A stretch of 64,000 nt of DNA from Thecamonas trahens ATCC 50062 (GCF_000142905.1 NW_013657650.1:131388-195387), one strand, 5' to 3'; shown: positions 1-10,962, counted from the first letter of the stretch. Numbers and translations are program-made. Notes: generated by a model not told the origin, from the sequence alone.

Positions 1-264
1 GGGGGGGGGGGAGGGGGTGCGTTTGATGTGAGCAGGTAGCAAGCAGCCCGTGTCGCAGTCAGAGTCGAGTGCTTCACCGTCCGACCGCTAGCACATTGTC
101 AAGGCGCTGCTCTCGAACCCCCCTCCCCCCTCCTCTGCCGTGACCCACATAATATTTTCCCCTCTACTTCCGCAATCTGTCCACCGGCACTCAAACTGAC
201 TTCCCACCACAGTCTGCCATCACAACGGACAACCGACGGAGCACTCGTCGCACCTCCCGCCAGC
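1..264. other. 5' leader region of first gene
   Basis: The window opens with a run of twelve G's and continues into a C/T-rich leader with short C runs before the ATG at 265. No coding region or RNA gene is recognisable here. It probably holds the promoter and 5' UTR of the gene that follows. Confidence 0.4.
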
Positions 265-1909
265 ATGGGAGTAACGTACTCGTCGGCGCTTCCGCCCAGC
301 TCGCAAGTCAAGCGACTCCAGAAGAGCGCGCTTGTGTCGAGAAAGGACCTCTTTGCCCTCAAGGAGGAGCTGCGTAAGATCCAGCTCCGTAACAAGGGTG
401 TTACCTGCGAAGACTTTGTCACCGTCGTCGACGAGCTCAACGTCGCCTCACCGCCGTTTGCCCGCCAGCTCTTTGCCCAGTTTGACGTCCACTCTGCCAA
501 CTGGGTCGATGCCAAGGACGTTGCCGTGTACGTACTCTCCACCACCCTGTGTGTGTGTGTCCTTCCCTCCCTCGGTCACCTGCTCGTCGAGCCGCATCAC
601 CGTGAGCCCCCCCCCTCCCCCCCCCCGCACCCCCCAGTACCCCACCCTTCACTCCGCTACCCATGACTGACACCCCCGCCCTCCCGCTGGACCTGCTCAC
701 GGAAGGCCCCTTCCTCAGCCACACCCCGCACACCGCCACCCATACTGCCCAGCTGGCAGGTGGCTTTGTCGGCGCCCTGCATGCCTACGTGGTTTCCACG
801 AGTCGGAAAGAAAGTACCGAGCCACCTACGTCGGACGACTCGATCGGCGACGTCATGGTGGCGTACAAGCTGCTCAACGACAACGAGTTTGGCCGGGCTG
901 GATCCATCAAGCACGGCTCGGCCCGCGAGGCTCTGTTCTACGCTGGTATCGCCAACGAGCTCCGCCCGGCACTCGGCTTCCTCATCCCGGCTGTATACGG
1001 CGCCCGCGGCGTGATGGAGTCCGGGGACTACGAGATTGCGCTTGAGTTTCTTGCTCCGGACACGGCCTTTCTTTCCGTCGTTGCCATGGGCAATCAGTTC
1101 AAGGACATGCCGGCTCCAGGCGTCGCGCCAGCCCACGATGCCTACCTCGCCGATCACAACCTCGGCGACCTGTTCAGCCTCGTTGCCCGCGCTGCCGCCA
1201 AGCTCCACGCCGCCACCTGGCGCGACGCCTCGCTGCTGAAGGTCCCCTACCTCCGCGGCGCCCCGTACTACGGTGACGATGAAGCAGAAGCCGGTCGCGT
1301 CAAGTGGGAGAATGTCATGGCCGACGTTGCCCGCGGTTGGGCCTCGGCCCGCGAACCGCTCGACGCCAGCGGCCTCTATCCGCGGCTCATCGCTGCCATG
1401 GACGCCTCGCTCGCAGCCTCGTCCTGGGATCGCTTCCGCACCGCATATGCCAAACTCATTGACGACGGGCCTTTTGCCCTTGGCCACGGCGATTTTCACG
1501 GCCACAACGTCTTTGTCCGCAACGACGTTGGCTCTGGCGAGTGGGAGGTGACCCTCCTTGACTGGGCTGTCGTCGGCCCCACCCATCCGATGGCCGACCT
1601 CACTCAGCTGGTCATTTCTGATGCCCCACCAGCGCTTCGCCGCGAGCACGAGCACGCCTACGTTCGTGCCTACTGGGAGGCTCTCACCGCTGCTGGTGTC
1701 GATCCCGCTGCGTTTACCTTTGACGACGCCTGGCTCGCCTACCGTGCCGGCTGGGGCGTCGGCCGCTGGCTGTGGATGATCGGCGTCCTCGGCCTCTTCA
1801 GCCTTCCAGATGCCATCTATGGTTACTTTGCCGCCCAGGTCGAGGCCTTTCTCGCCGACCACGCCGACGTCGCCCCGCCGACAACGTCTATCTTATTCAC
1901 TGCCTGTAG
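265..1909 (+). CDS. Phosphotransferase-family kinase with EF-hand-like N-terminus (spliced)
   Basis: The main part (from about 640) is an aminoglycoside/choline phosphotransferase-like kinase of the small-molecule kinase superfamily. HGDFHGHNVFV is the Brenner-type catalytic loop and LLDWAVVGPTHPMADL the metal-binding Asp segment; the substrate cannot be predicted. An upstream exon (265-527) begins MGVTYSS, a possible N-myristoylation site, and ends in a degenerate EF-hand-like helix-loop. A GTACGT donor at 528 and an acceptor ending at 637 join the two exons exactly in frame, so I propose one gene, though two separate genes remain possible. Near the end the frame runs on antisense through the next gene. 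One added C in the C4 run at 1873-1876 gives a short tail (ADNVYLIHCL) and a TAG at 1907-1909, six bases from the convergent LRR gene. I favour that end. Confidence 0.6.
528..637 (+). other. Intron 1 of phosphotransferase gene
   Basis: A 110-base intron with donor GTACGT and an acceptor AG preceded by a long C-rich tract (about 607-635). The splice is phase 2 and preserves the frame into the kinase exon. Its presence is inferred from sequence alone. Confidence 0.5.
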
Positions 1910-1915
1910 CTGTCG

Positions 1916-2774
1916 TCACTCGCTCACACACTTGGCGCCGCACTTTTGCTCGAGGCAACGATCAAAGCCGGTGCACGAGAGTGGGTTGCCGGAAAAGTCG
2001 CAGTTGGAGAGGCCCTCTAGCTGGCACAGGCAGCCAGGCGCCGAGGTAAACGCGTTGTCGCCGGCGTGGATGATGATCACGTCTTTCCACTCGCACGCCG
2101 CTTCTGGGAACGCACCCGAGAACTTGTCACCTGCCCCGCCCTGCGAGCCGGCAATGGTGAACAGCTGCATCGACGTCCACGATCCAACTGTCGCCGGCAG
2201 TGTCCCGCTCAGCGAGTTGAAAATGTCGGCCGCAAACCACACCAGATCCTTCAGGTTGCCGATCGACGCCGGCACTGTTCCCTTCAGGTTGTTCTGCGCA
2301 ACTTCCAGCGCATACACATGCTCGTATCCGTCCGCTCCAGCCACACCCGGGTTGTGGCACTTGACACCAAACCAATGGTTCCTGCATCCCCACCATCGAC
2401 AACCACCCGCTTATCAGTCGCTTGCTTCATCGGTCTTGCTTGAAAAAAAAAGCCGCCAAAAAAAAGCGTCACCCTCTCCTCCGCACGTGCGCCAGCCAGC
2501 CACCACCCTCCCCCCTCTCCCCCCCCTCCCCCCACCCTCCCACCAACTGCACAACCTACCCACACGGGTCACCCTTCAACCACCCGCTGTTCGTCGACCA
2601 ACTAGGCCCTCCCGTGGCGTTGTAAAAGTCGACCAGTGCAGCCACCTCCTGCGGGTCCGTCACCGCATCGGCACCTGTCGCCAAGAGCAGGAACACGACC
2701 AAGACAGCCAGGGCAACCAGAGCAGATTCACGGACGACGCGGGCGAGACCAACCGCACAGGTCATACGAGTCAT
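1916..2774 (-). CDS. Small secreted leucine-rich-repeat protein (two exons)
   Basis: Exon 1 (2774-2560) encodes a signal peptide with a core such as ALVALAVLVVFLLLATGADA. It then begins an LRR N-terminal cap (AALVDFYNATGGPSW, ending GDPCG). Exon 2 (2381-1916) completes the cap (NHWFGVKCHNPG) and carries plant-type LRR repeats (NNLKGTVPASIGNLKDL, LSGTLPATVGSW). A Cys-rich C-terminal cap follows, ending KCGAKCVSE. The intron has donor GTAGGT and acceptor GCAG and restores the conserved WLKGDPC...WFGVKC signature. The product is about 226 residues, with no transmembrane segment after the signal, so it is probably secreted or wall-associated. ATGs at 2774 and 2765 are both possible starts. The ligand is unknown. 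Confidence 0.75.
2382..2559 (-). other. Intron of secreted LRR gene
   Basis: A 178-base intron (GTAGGT...GCAG on the minus strand) rich in G/A on its 5' side, with short T runs. It joins exons in phase 2 within the LRR N-terminal cap. Confidence 0.7.
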
Positions 2775-2866
2775 GCGAGATGATGCACTCCAAGTCAAGC
2801 AGGACCAAGCGTCGAGTGCAGACTGCCTTGCTGCCGACTTGCATTTTTCCGTGCACCTTTTTTTCT

Positions 2867-5800
2867 TTACGCCTCCGTCACACGCTCAAAGTCACTCTCA
2901 CTGGTGTCGAGAATGAGCTCCACGGCAGTTGACATCTCCACCCGATCAGACGGCCGGGTGAGCCAACAGGCTGCCAGCAGGCGAGAGAGTCGATGTGAGG
3001 CAATGCCGGTAGTCTCCGGAAGCTCGTTCTTGGAAATCTTGTGCGCCACCTGCATGGTCGACTCGCCTTCAAACGCCGGCTTGCCCGTCAGCATTTCATA
3101 CAGCAGAGAGCCAAAAGAGTACACGTCCGACGGTGGGCCCTCGACTCCGCCAGTGAGGATCTCGGGCGCGAGGAAGGCCACCGACGGCGACATGGTCATT
3201 GTCGCCACAGACACCTTGACTCGCGTGAGGCCGACGTCAGAGAGCGCCACAGACGAGCCGCCTGAGTTGCTCAGAAGTACATTCGTCGGCTTGAGCGCTC
3301 CGTGGTACTTTCCGATGCGATGGAGGCCCGCCACGGCGCGCCCCGTCGCCAGCGCCACAGTCCGCAGGAACTTGGGATCTGTCCGCCCGTTCTGCATCGC
3401 CGCTGCAAGCGAGCCGAGCTCGTAGAACGGGACTGCAAAACTAATGTACGGCCGCAGGCACGAGATCGCCACCGGCGCTACCACAGAGCCGACTGCAGCA
3501 AGCTGCGACGTCCGCATCACCTCCGCCAGCCCGCAGGCCAGTGTAATGAGCGATTCCTGCGACGGCGACTGCTCCATCAGCACCTTGACCAACACCCGCC
3601 GCCCGTTGAGGTCTGAGACCAGAACACGCGTAAACGACCCGCTTCCGATGTGCATTCCGCGCTGGATCATCGCCCGGGCTTGCGGGACAGACATCAGCAC
3701 CCCCTGCGACTCGTTCGACATCATCATTCCCACTTTCTCCGTAAACTGCTCGACCCCAGCAGACCCAGTGCCCGAACCTGACGAGCCGACAGGCATTGAT
3801 ATTCCCACCAGTTCCAAATTCGCCGCCGGCGGAAGCAAGGGCGGCGTTGCGCTGGAATCAATCGTCGGAATACTGCCATACTCCCTGTTGCCGCTGCCGC
3901 CGCCGGGCAGCGAAGCGCCTAATCCGCCCGAGGCCGGTAGTGAACCTGACGATGACGACGATGACAGGCTCAGTAGCTCCGCCGACGACATCGACGCCGC
4001 GCGACTCTTGTGCTCTCTCCTCACCGTCAGCGAGTGTCGCATCGCACGCTGCGGCACAGCCTTGGACATATCCATGTTCCGCTGCTCGGGCGCGCTCTGC
4101 ATTGCTGTCGACGACACTGACGCCAGCGCATCTACGGTCACAATCCGTGCCATACCGCTCGACCCAACCTTTGCAAGCGTCACCTCACAGCTGCGATCGG
4201 CCCGGATCACCCCCCGAGCTCCTTGACAACGCTTGGTGTCACATACAAGCCTGGTTCTCCCCGGAGCGCCGCCTTGCTCCGCAGCCCATGTACAAGTCGC
4301 TCCACCGCCGAGCCGGAGAACACCAGCTGCTTATCCATCACCCCCTGGCCCCGCACCACGCGCGAGACAATCGAGCCTTGCGCCACAACCAGCCTCGTCG
4401 CCTCCAGGAGCTCAGACTCGGACTCGGTGAGAAAGTACTGCGCAAAGACCGCCACCTGCGACGCCACCTTGAACGCAATCAGCACGTCGGTCAGGGTTGT
4501 CTCCAGCATGTGCGCAGACGCCATCGTTGCTGCCTGGCGCATTGCATTGTGGAACTGGCCCAGGATCGTCTCCGCAACCTTAGGCGCCTCAAAAAGGAGC
4601 GCCGCCCCGTTGACCAGCGATGCCCGCGCGAGCACCACATGGCCCGACGGCAGCGCTGCCACAGACGGCGTCACCACCTCACTCAGCGAGTACTTGCTCG
4701 CCAGCTGCTGCGCAATCTCGGCCATGGTCGGCCGCTCGCTAGCGTCCTGATGCCACCCGTCCGTAAGCAGCGGCACATACTCGTGCGCCCAGCCCGGAAT
4801 GACCGACAAAATCGGCCGCGCCAGCCCAACAGACACCTCCAGTGCCACGGACACAGGATTCCGCCCCGAGTACGGATCGCATCGTGAGAGCAGTTCCCAC
4901 AGCGTCACTGCAAACGCGTACACATCGCTTGCACTACTCGCCGCCGCGACACCGTCGTCCAGCACCTCGGGCGCGGTCCACAGCAGTGAGCCCAGGTTTT
5001 TGTTCGCTCCAGCACCGCGCTTGCGGAGCGCAAACCGCTTCCGAATAGACTGCGTGTTGAAACCACCGGAGCCCACCTGTGTCACGATGCGCGCCTCAAA
5101 CGGATCAGACGAGGCCAACGTCTTGTCCAGCCCGTCGCCCTTGTCTGAGACTGCCAACGAAGGTGACTCGAACAGCCCTCGCCGCGTCGACCGCGCTCGA
5201 TCCACGCCTCGCTTCTTGTCCCCGTTCCTTGCCATTGTAGACTTGGGCGAAATGACCGCAGAGAGGCCAAAGTCACAGATCTTTGGCACCCACCCAGCGT
5301 CGAGGAGCACGTTCAGCGACTTCATGTCGCGATGGACCACTCCCGCAGAGTGTAGAAAATCGAGCCCGAGCGCAATGCAGTGCGCCCACCAGAGCACCAG
5401 GTCGCGGCCGAGCGCATACTCAAAGTTGTGCAGCGCAGAGTAGAGCGATCCGTTCGGCATGTACTCGGTCACAAGTCCAGCAGGCTCCACCACAATGCCC
5501 ATGAACAGCACAATGTACGGATGCCGCAGCTGCATCAACATCTTTGCCTCGCTCACAAACGCGTTCAGCCGCGTCGCGTCCTTGTCGAGATCGTGCACAT
5601 GCTTCACCGCCATTGGCGCGCCGCGCCACTTCACCAAGTACACCGTTCCGAACGAGCCGGCTCCAACTGCGCTGCACACCTCAAGCTCGTCAAGCTCGAT
5701 GGCAACTTCCTTGGCCACGTCCAGCTTGAACACAACGTCGCGCGCTCGACAGTGCCATACCATCCCAATCGCCGCAACACAGCAGATCACACCAGTAGCG

Positions 5801-8087
5801 CCAAGCACCACGTAGAGCACGACCAGCCCCGTTGGCGATAAACTCGGCGCCACACGGCACTCTTTTCCGAAACAGCCACCAAACACAGGCACGCCATTGC
5901 ATGTGGCCGTTCCGAGCAAGGCAAGCGCGTCCGCAACCGTCGTGTTCGGAAGCGGGGCCACAGCTGCCCGCGCCATCGCAAGCGGCGCATCCTCCGAGGT
6001 CAGCAGCCATGAGTAAAACTCTGCAAAGACATGTACCCCGCTGCACTCGCCCGACGATGCTAGCTGCACTGTAAAATACACATACGTGCAGATCGGCCAC
6101 GTCTGCTCGCCTCCCATGTTGACGAGTCTCCTCACGAGAGAATGCGGCTCACTGACTGCCGCCTGCTTGTCGGCCTCGCGCATCGCCGACACCACGTTGG
6201 CAACCCCGGGCTCCACAACTCGCCCCGCCGCATTGAACATCCGCGCCGTCACAAGATTGTGAGTCCGGACGTGGGCATAGTCACTGGCCCCGATCATATT
6301 CTGCGAGTTGGCAATGCCGCTGGCAAGGTCCGCTTCCGACCCGTACCGAACCACGCAACCGCCGCGGTCCTCCGCCGGCCACAGCCCCGGCGCCACGTAC
6401 GCCACCGCGCCAACCCGGTTACCAAACTCGGGCGAAAGCGCCGAAAGGGCAGACGTCAGGGTGTACGTTGTCCCCGAGCTTGTGTCGAGCACCGCCAAGC
6501 AAATCGTGGCGTTGGGCAGGTGCCCGGCGAGTCCTGGGTTGAGCAATGAAATCGCGGCATCGTCCCACCGCGTCACTCTGCCAAGAAAGAGGTTTGCGAG
6601 CAGCGTGCCGTCGAGCTGTAGGTGCGGTACAACTTGCGGCGCGCCCGGCCCGAGCTCCAACGTGTACGGCAGTGCAATGCTGATGCCGGCGGCGGGAACG
6701 ACCACAACCTGGTCCAGGGCTTGTGCATCCGTCTCGGTCACCACGTCGACGCCGCCAAAGACCGAGATGCCACCAACTACGTCGGCCATGCCCAAGCCGT
6801 GGCTCTGGTAACGTAGCTGGCGCCCCTTGAGCTCGTTAAACAGGGCCATCGTCGAGAGATACAGCGGTGCTGCAACGGTCTTACCAGATCCACGTACCGA
6901 GCCAACAGACGGAGCGGCAAAGGTGCCTCCGCACTTGATGGACTCGAGCGACGCCAGCGCATACTCGACAATCGACGGTGGGAGCGGGACATGGCCGTGA
7001 TCCCATGCATGCGCCTGAACAAATCGCGACGAGACAAGGTGCATCGCCCCGGCGACCGTGCTCTTAATCGCCTCGCATCGCGCGTGACTCACGTCGCTAA
7101 GGTCGCGAGGGATCATCAGCCATTCGGCATAGACCAGCGGCCATCCGTCTGTGACACCCGAGGCCAGTGCCGCAAGATTGCTAATGTCCATGCCGTTGGC
7201 CCCCACCTCGACAGTGTGGCGCGAGACGGCAATCGCGGCCCCGTGCATCGGCAGCATCCGGGCCACCGTAACCGAGCCGGTGAACCGAACCGCAGTCTCC
7301 GATGTTACAACTGTCAGCGTGTGCACTGTTGCCATCACTCGCGTCATGGCCTCGTCCATCGATGCCACGGCAATCCGCATTCCCTCTCCCACCGCTGGCT
7401 CGTCCATAGACGACCCCAGCCGTGTCTGCAGCCGCGCCACGACCACATCGACACCGGCGTCGCCGTGCGCCACAATCGCAACTGTGGCGTTCGGTAGTGT
7501 AACACCAGGATTGGCCGCCACTATTCTCGGATCGTTCCATCGTGTGATGCGACCTTCCCAAATCCAAACAAGCAGTTGCGGTGTGAGCGCAAAGTCATGC
7601 ATGAGGCCCGGGAGATGGACCACAGGCACCAGGTACGAGATGACCACCGGCGCTGCTGCCACATACGTCTCGCACTGCCTGCCCTGCGCCAGTAGCTCTT
7701 GTGGACATTGCTCTCCCAAGTATGCGCCCGGATCGACAATCTCAAGCGCCACAGCGCCTGACAACTCCTCCACCGTACCGCCTTTGCTGTCAAGCCCCGA
7801 TGGGGGATTGACGCCATGAGCGCATGCATGGCATCGCGAGGCGACGACTCGGTCACCGCCACGTCCCAGTCACGCTTGCGGGTCCGTAACACACCGGCTG
7901 CCATGCTTCGCGCACCGAATCGAATAAACTCTCCCATCGAGGTCGTCCCCACTAGAACGGCGCTCGCCTCAACCGCTTGCCGGGGGTTTCGGCTCTGGGC
8001 CGCACCAGCGACGTCTGCGGGAACGGCCGATGGCAGGAGCGCCACCATGACGACAGCTCCCAGCAGAGTCACACAACCGAGCCACAT
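2867..8087 (-). CDS. Receptor kinase: tandem PstS-like ectodomains, TM, TKL kinase, degenerate cyclase domain, pseudokinase
   Basis: From the ATG at 8087 the protein has a signal peptide (MWLGCVTLLGAVVMVALLPS). Two periplasmic phosphate-binding-protein-like domains follow (WEGRITRWNDPRIVAANPG; FLGRVTRWDDAAISLLNPG), then one TM segment near 5.8 kb (VVLYVVLGATGVICCVAAIG). A TKL kinase follows with GAGSFGTV, HRDMKSLNVLL and DFG, with about 80 extra residues between DFG and APE. Next comes a region resembling a class III nucleotide cyclase that lacks the FTD motif. A second kinase-like domain ends the protein: its HRD site reads HGALKPTN (catalytic Asp replaced), its DFG reads DVG, and APE is kept. 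The frame breaks twice, near 7795-7808 and at the C6 run 4210-4215; one added base at each restores about 1,740 residues. Ligand unknown. Related combinations occur in Acanthamoeba as far as I recall. Confidence 0.8.
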
Positions 8088-8299
8088 GTGGGGTATGCTT
8101 CGAACTCGACAAGTACAGCGGGTGTGGCGGTGTGTTTGGGGGGGGGGGGGGAGGAAGGTGTGGAGTTACAGGCGTCAAGTGACTTGCCCTCTGCCGCCTG
8201 CTTGCTGAGAGGAGCGGGTGACAGGGACACAAAGTATCAGAGAACGTTCGAGATTGGGTCAATATCAAACTGAGCAAATTATTCCAGCTTTGTACCGGG

Positions 8300-9697
8300 T
8301 CATGACGCTGTTAGTTCGGCCACGGCGGCAACAACGCCATCGCGTGCAACTTCGACTTGCGAGGCAGCATCTAGGTCGCGCACAACGATCCGATCCGGAG
8401 AATAAACGAGGACTACAAGACGAGCGCCGGCCTTGGCGGCCCGGCGGAGCCGCTTCGAGACGGCCGAGGAGGAGAGCGGCTTGACTACGCCGTCATAGTC
8501 GTGGACTACAGGCAGAGATGAACAATGAGCCGACACCCGCAGCTCGCGCGCGATGTCCGTCGCACTCGCCACCGCATCACCGCTGGTCGAAATGACCGCC
8601 ACTGGTCGGGCCGCGCCGGGGCCCCATCCTTCGCTCCCATGGGTCTCGTCGAGCGCGAGGACAAGCCGCTCGAGGCCGGCGGCCCAGCCGAGGCCGGGTA
8701 GGCTCGCCGGCCCACCCATGACAGTTGCAAGCTCGCCGTAGCGCCCACCGGCGAGCAGCGTCGCCTGCGACGCGCCGAGTGAGGTTGCCGAGCCCACAAC
8801 TTCAAACACGGTCTCGGTGTAGTAGTCGAGGCCGCGGACGAGCGTCTCGTCGACGACGTAGTCGATGCCAGCGGCTGCGAGACCGTCGCAGAGCGCATGG
8901 AACCGCGCCTCGGCCGCAGAACTCAGCAGCCCCGAGCCAAGTAGCGTCGGCGCGCCGGCCACAGCGGCGGCGTCTGCCGGATGCTTCGAGTCGAGGATGC
9001 GCAGCGGTGCACCGCGCTCCAGACGCGCCACAGACTCACCCGAAAGTCCACCGTCGGCCGCCGCTGAGTTAAAGTACTCGCGCAACACCTCGGCGTACGC
9101 TCCCTGGCACGCGCTCGTCCCAAGGCTGTTGATCCGGAGCTGGTAGTCGCTGCCAGACTGGAGCCCGATGTCGGCGAGGAAGCCCGACGCAGCTTCGAGC
9201 GCCTCCAACTCCCCCTGCACACTAGCGTATGCCCCGCCGTCCTGCACCTCCTTTCCGAGGCCAAAGACCTCGATGCCGAGCTGGGTGAACTGGCGCTCCC
9301 GCCCGCGCTGCGGCCGCTCGCGGCGAAACATCGGCCCTGCATACGCCAGCCGCAGCGGCGCTGTCGGCCCGATAGTACTCGCCGCGCCAAAGGTGGAGGC
9401 CACCACCTCGCGCACCAGGCCCGCTGTGCCCTCGGGACGCAGTACGAGCTTCTGCCCACCATCGCGCCCAGCACTCGCCTCGCTAGCCCTTGCCCCAGCA
9501 AGTTCAAACATCTCTTTCTGCACAATGTCCGAGCTGTCTCCGAGCGAAGCCGTAAAGGTACCTGCTGGCTCGACAAGCGGGCCCTCCACAGGGCCGTAGC
9601 CGAACCGCCACACCGCCGCCCAGAAGGCATTGACCACCGCCTGCCGCTGCCTCGCCCGCTCGCCCCAGTGGACCGCCATCCCACGCACCCTCTGCAT
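8300..9697 (-). CDS. HARS2-like: Histidyl-tRNA synthetase, bacterial/organellar type
   Basis: Class II aminoacyl-tRNA synthetase charging tRNA-His. Motif 2 is visible as FRRERPQRGRERQFTQLG and the histidine-binding motif as LVRGLDYYTETVFE. The LVLRPEGT segment precedes them and an anticodon-binding alpha/beta domain occupies the last 100 residues. At 465 residues it is near bacterial HisS length. The ATG at 9697 leaves a very short N-terminus before the core, so a mitochondrial presequence is not obvious; an upstream exon could supply one. Only one HisRS lies in the window, so whether it serves the mitochondrion or both compartments cannot be decided. Confidence 0.9.
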   Translation of the reverse strand: MQRVRGMAVHWGERARQRQAVVNAFWAAVWRFGYGPVEGPLVEPAGTFTASLGDSSDIVQKEMFELAGARASEASAGRDGGQKLVLRPEGTAGLVREVVASTFGAASTIGPTAPLRLAYAGPMFRRERPQRGRERQFTQLGIEVFGLGKEVQDGGAYASVQGELEALEAASGFLADIGLQSGSDYQLRINSLGTSACQGAYAEVLREYFNSAAADGGLSGESVARLERGAPLRILDSKHPADAAAVAGAPTLLGSGLLSSAAEARFHALCDGLAAAGIDYVVDETLVRGLDYYTETVFEVVGSATSLGASQATLLAGGRYGELATVMGGPASLPGLGWAAGLERLVLALDETHGSEGWGPGAARPVAVISTSGDAVASATDIARELRVSAHCSSLPVVHDYDGVVKPLSSSAVSKRLRRAAKAGARLVVLVYSPDRIVVRDLDAASQVEVARDGVVAAVAELTAS

Positions 9698-9713
9698 CCC
9701 TGACACAAAGCCC

Positions 9714-9721
9714 TTTTATAC
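9714..9721 (-). promoter_or_regulatory. TATA-like box upstream of HisRS
   Basis: Read on the minus strand, this is TATAAAAGG, about 20 bases before the HisRS ATG. It is a good match to a TATA element. Its closeness would imply an extremely short leader or a start site elsewhere, so function is uncertain. Confidence 0.3.
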
Positions 9722-9918
9722 CGGTGCCCTCGAAGTAGAGGTGGTGGTAGTGGGTGAGAGGGGGGGGGGGCGTGTGAGGTGGTGAGGTGGTGCCGTCCCG
9801 ATCCGGATCAGGACATACTGCTGCGGCGGTGACGCGCCCCGCAGCCATCGGCCCAGCACTCCCCGCCCCCCCCTTCCTTCATGTCTCGGCCTTTTATGCC
9901 TTCTTCATGAATCTTCAA

Positions 9919-10848
9919 TCAAAACCACACAAGCGCAACGGCATACAGCGTGCCGTGGAGAAGTGCAGCGGCGATGGTGAGCGGGATGGCCCGCGCGAGC
10001 TTGGACGGCTCATCGGCAAAGGCAACGACGTCGAGTCCGGCGCGGAGGGAGAGGGCGAGCGGGAGGCCGGCTAGCATCTGTCCGGTTGCGCCCATCTCCT
10101 CCGGCATCGTGGCCCAGAGCCAGCACAGCGCAGCAGAGGTCGAGCCGACGTAGAGGTACGAGGCCCGCGCGGGGCCAAGCCGCACCACAGACGTCCGCTT
10201 GCCCACAGCGGCGTCGGCCTTGGCGTCAGGAAACATGTTGATGACCAGCAAGTTCGAGACGAGGAGCGCATACGGCGTGCCGATCACTAGCGGGCTCGTG
10301 CTCCATCCCGACGTCTGTGCATAGTAGGTACCGACCGGGATGAGGAGGCCGAACGAGGCCGCCACCGCAGCCTCGCCGAGCCCGCGTGCCGCCAGATTGA
10401 GCGGCGGCGCCGTGTAGCCCCATGCAATAACAAGGCCCAGCACGCCGATGCCCACCAGTCCGACCCCGGCCACCGCCGTCAGCGCCAGACCGATTGCAGC
10501 CGTCGCCGCCAGCAGCGCCAGGCCGAACTTCAGCATGTTCTCCTTGGCAATGACCTTGTTCTGGATGAACCGCGAGCCGCCGGTGAACGGGAAGATTCGC
10601 CCGGTGTTAATCTCATCCGTCCCGCTCTCGGCATCGTAGTAATCGTTGAGGATGTTTGCTCCCGCAAGTGCGAGTACCGCTCCGATCGCCGTTGCCAATG
10701 CCCGCACCGCATACACTGCCGCGCCGTCGGCTGCCACCGCTGCCAAGCCCAGCGCCACCGGCACCGCAGCCGCCAGCAAAAACGGCGGCCGCGTCGCCGC
10801 AAAGTACACCACTGCCCGTGGTGTCGTCGAGTCCGGTCTTGGCTCCAT
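9919..10848 (-). CDS. UbiA-family membrane prenyltransferase, MenA-like
   Basis: A 309-residue polytopic protein of the UbiA superfamily, which transfers isoprenyl chains to aromatic acceptors for quinone or related lipid synthesis. The first Asp-rich motif is NDYYDAESGTD at residues 68-78, followed by PFTGGSRFIQ. The second is NMFPDAKADAAVGKRTSVVRLG near residue 200. About eight hydrophobic segments are visible. The GGSR signature and the D-A-GKRT-VRLG pattern resemble bacterial MenA/UbiA-like enzymes more than COQ2, so a naphthoquinone acceptor is possible but unproved. The ATG at 10848 is used; an in-frame TTG lies six bases upstream. The gene lies head-to-tail behind the histidine kinase across a TG repeat. 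Confidence 0.8.
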   Translation of the reverse strand: MEPRPDSTTPRAVVYFAATRPPFLLAAAVPVALGLAAVAADGAAVYAVRALATAIGAVLALAGANILNDYYDAESGTDEINTGRIFPFTGGSRFIQNKVIAKENMLKFGLALLAATAAIGLALTAVAGVGLVGIGVLGLVIAWGYTAPPLNLAARGLGEAAVAASFGLLIPVGTYYAQTSGWSTSPLVIGTPYALLVSNLLVINMFPDAKADAAVGKRTSVVRLGPARASYLYVGSTSAALCWLWATMPEEMGATGQMLAGLPLALSLRAGLDVVAFADEPSKLARAIPLTIAAALLHGTLYAVALVWF

Positions 10849-10864
10849 GTTCAATCCCTACCTG

Positions 10865-10883
10865 CTGTGTGTGTGTGTGTGTG

Positions 10884-10914
<31 letters not shown>
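10865..10914. repeat. (TG)n microsatellite
   Basis: About 25 TG units with one C interruption, between the UbiA-like start and the histidine kinase stop. It is probably in the short promoter or leader of the prenyltransferase gene. Confidence 0.95.
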
Positions 10915-10962
10915 CGTCAAAGAAAGAAAGAGGCCTGACTGCGAGCAATCTTGCCCGTCGGC

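Noticed and set aside
657-1862. Long minus-strand open frame opposite the phosphotransferase
   Set aside because: It is antisense to clear kinase motifs and shows no recognisable domain; GC-rich sequence often leaves such frames open.
1910-2783. C-terminal 290 residues of the phosphotransferase frame
   Set aside because: They are the reverse complement of the secreted LRR gene, which has a signal peptide and conserved LRR cap; a missing base and TAG at 1907 explain the run-through.
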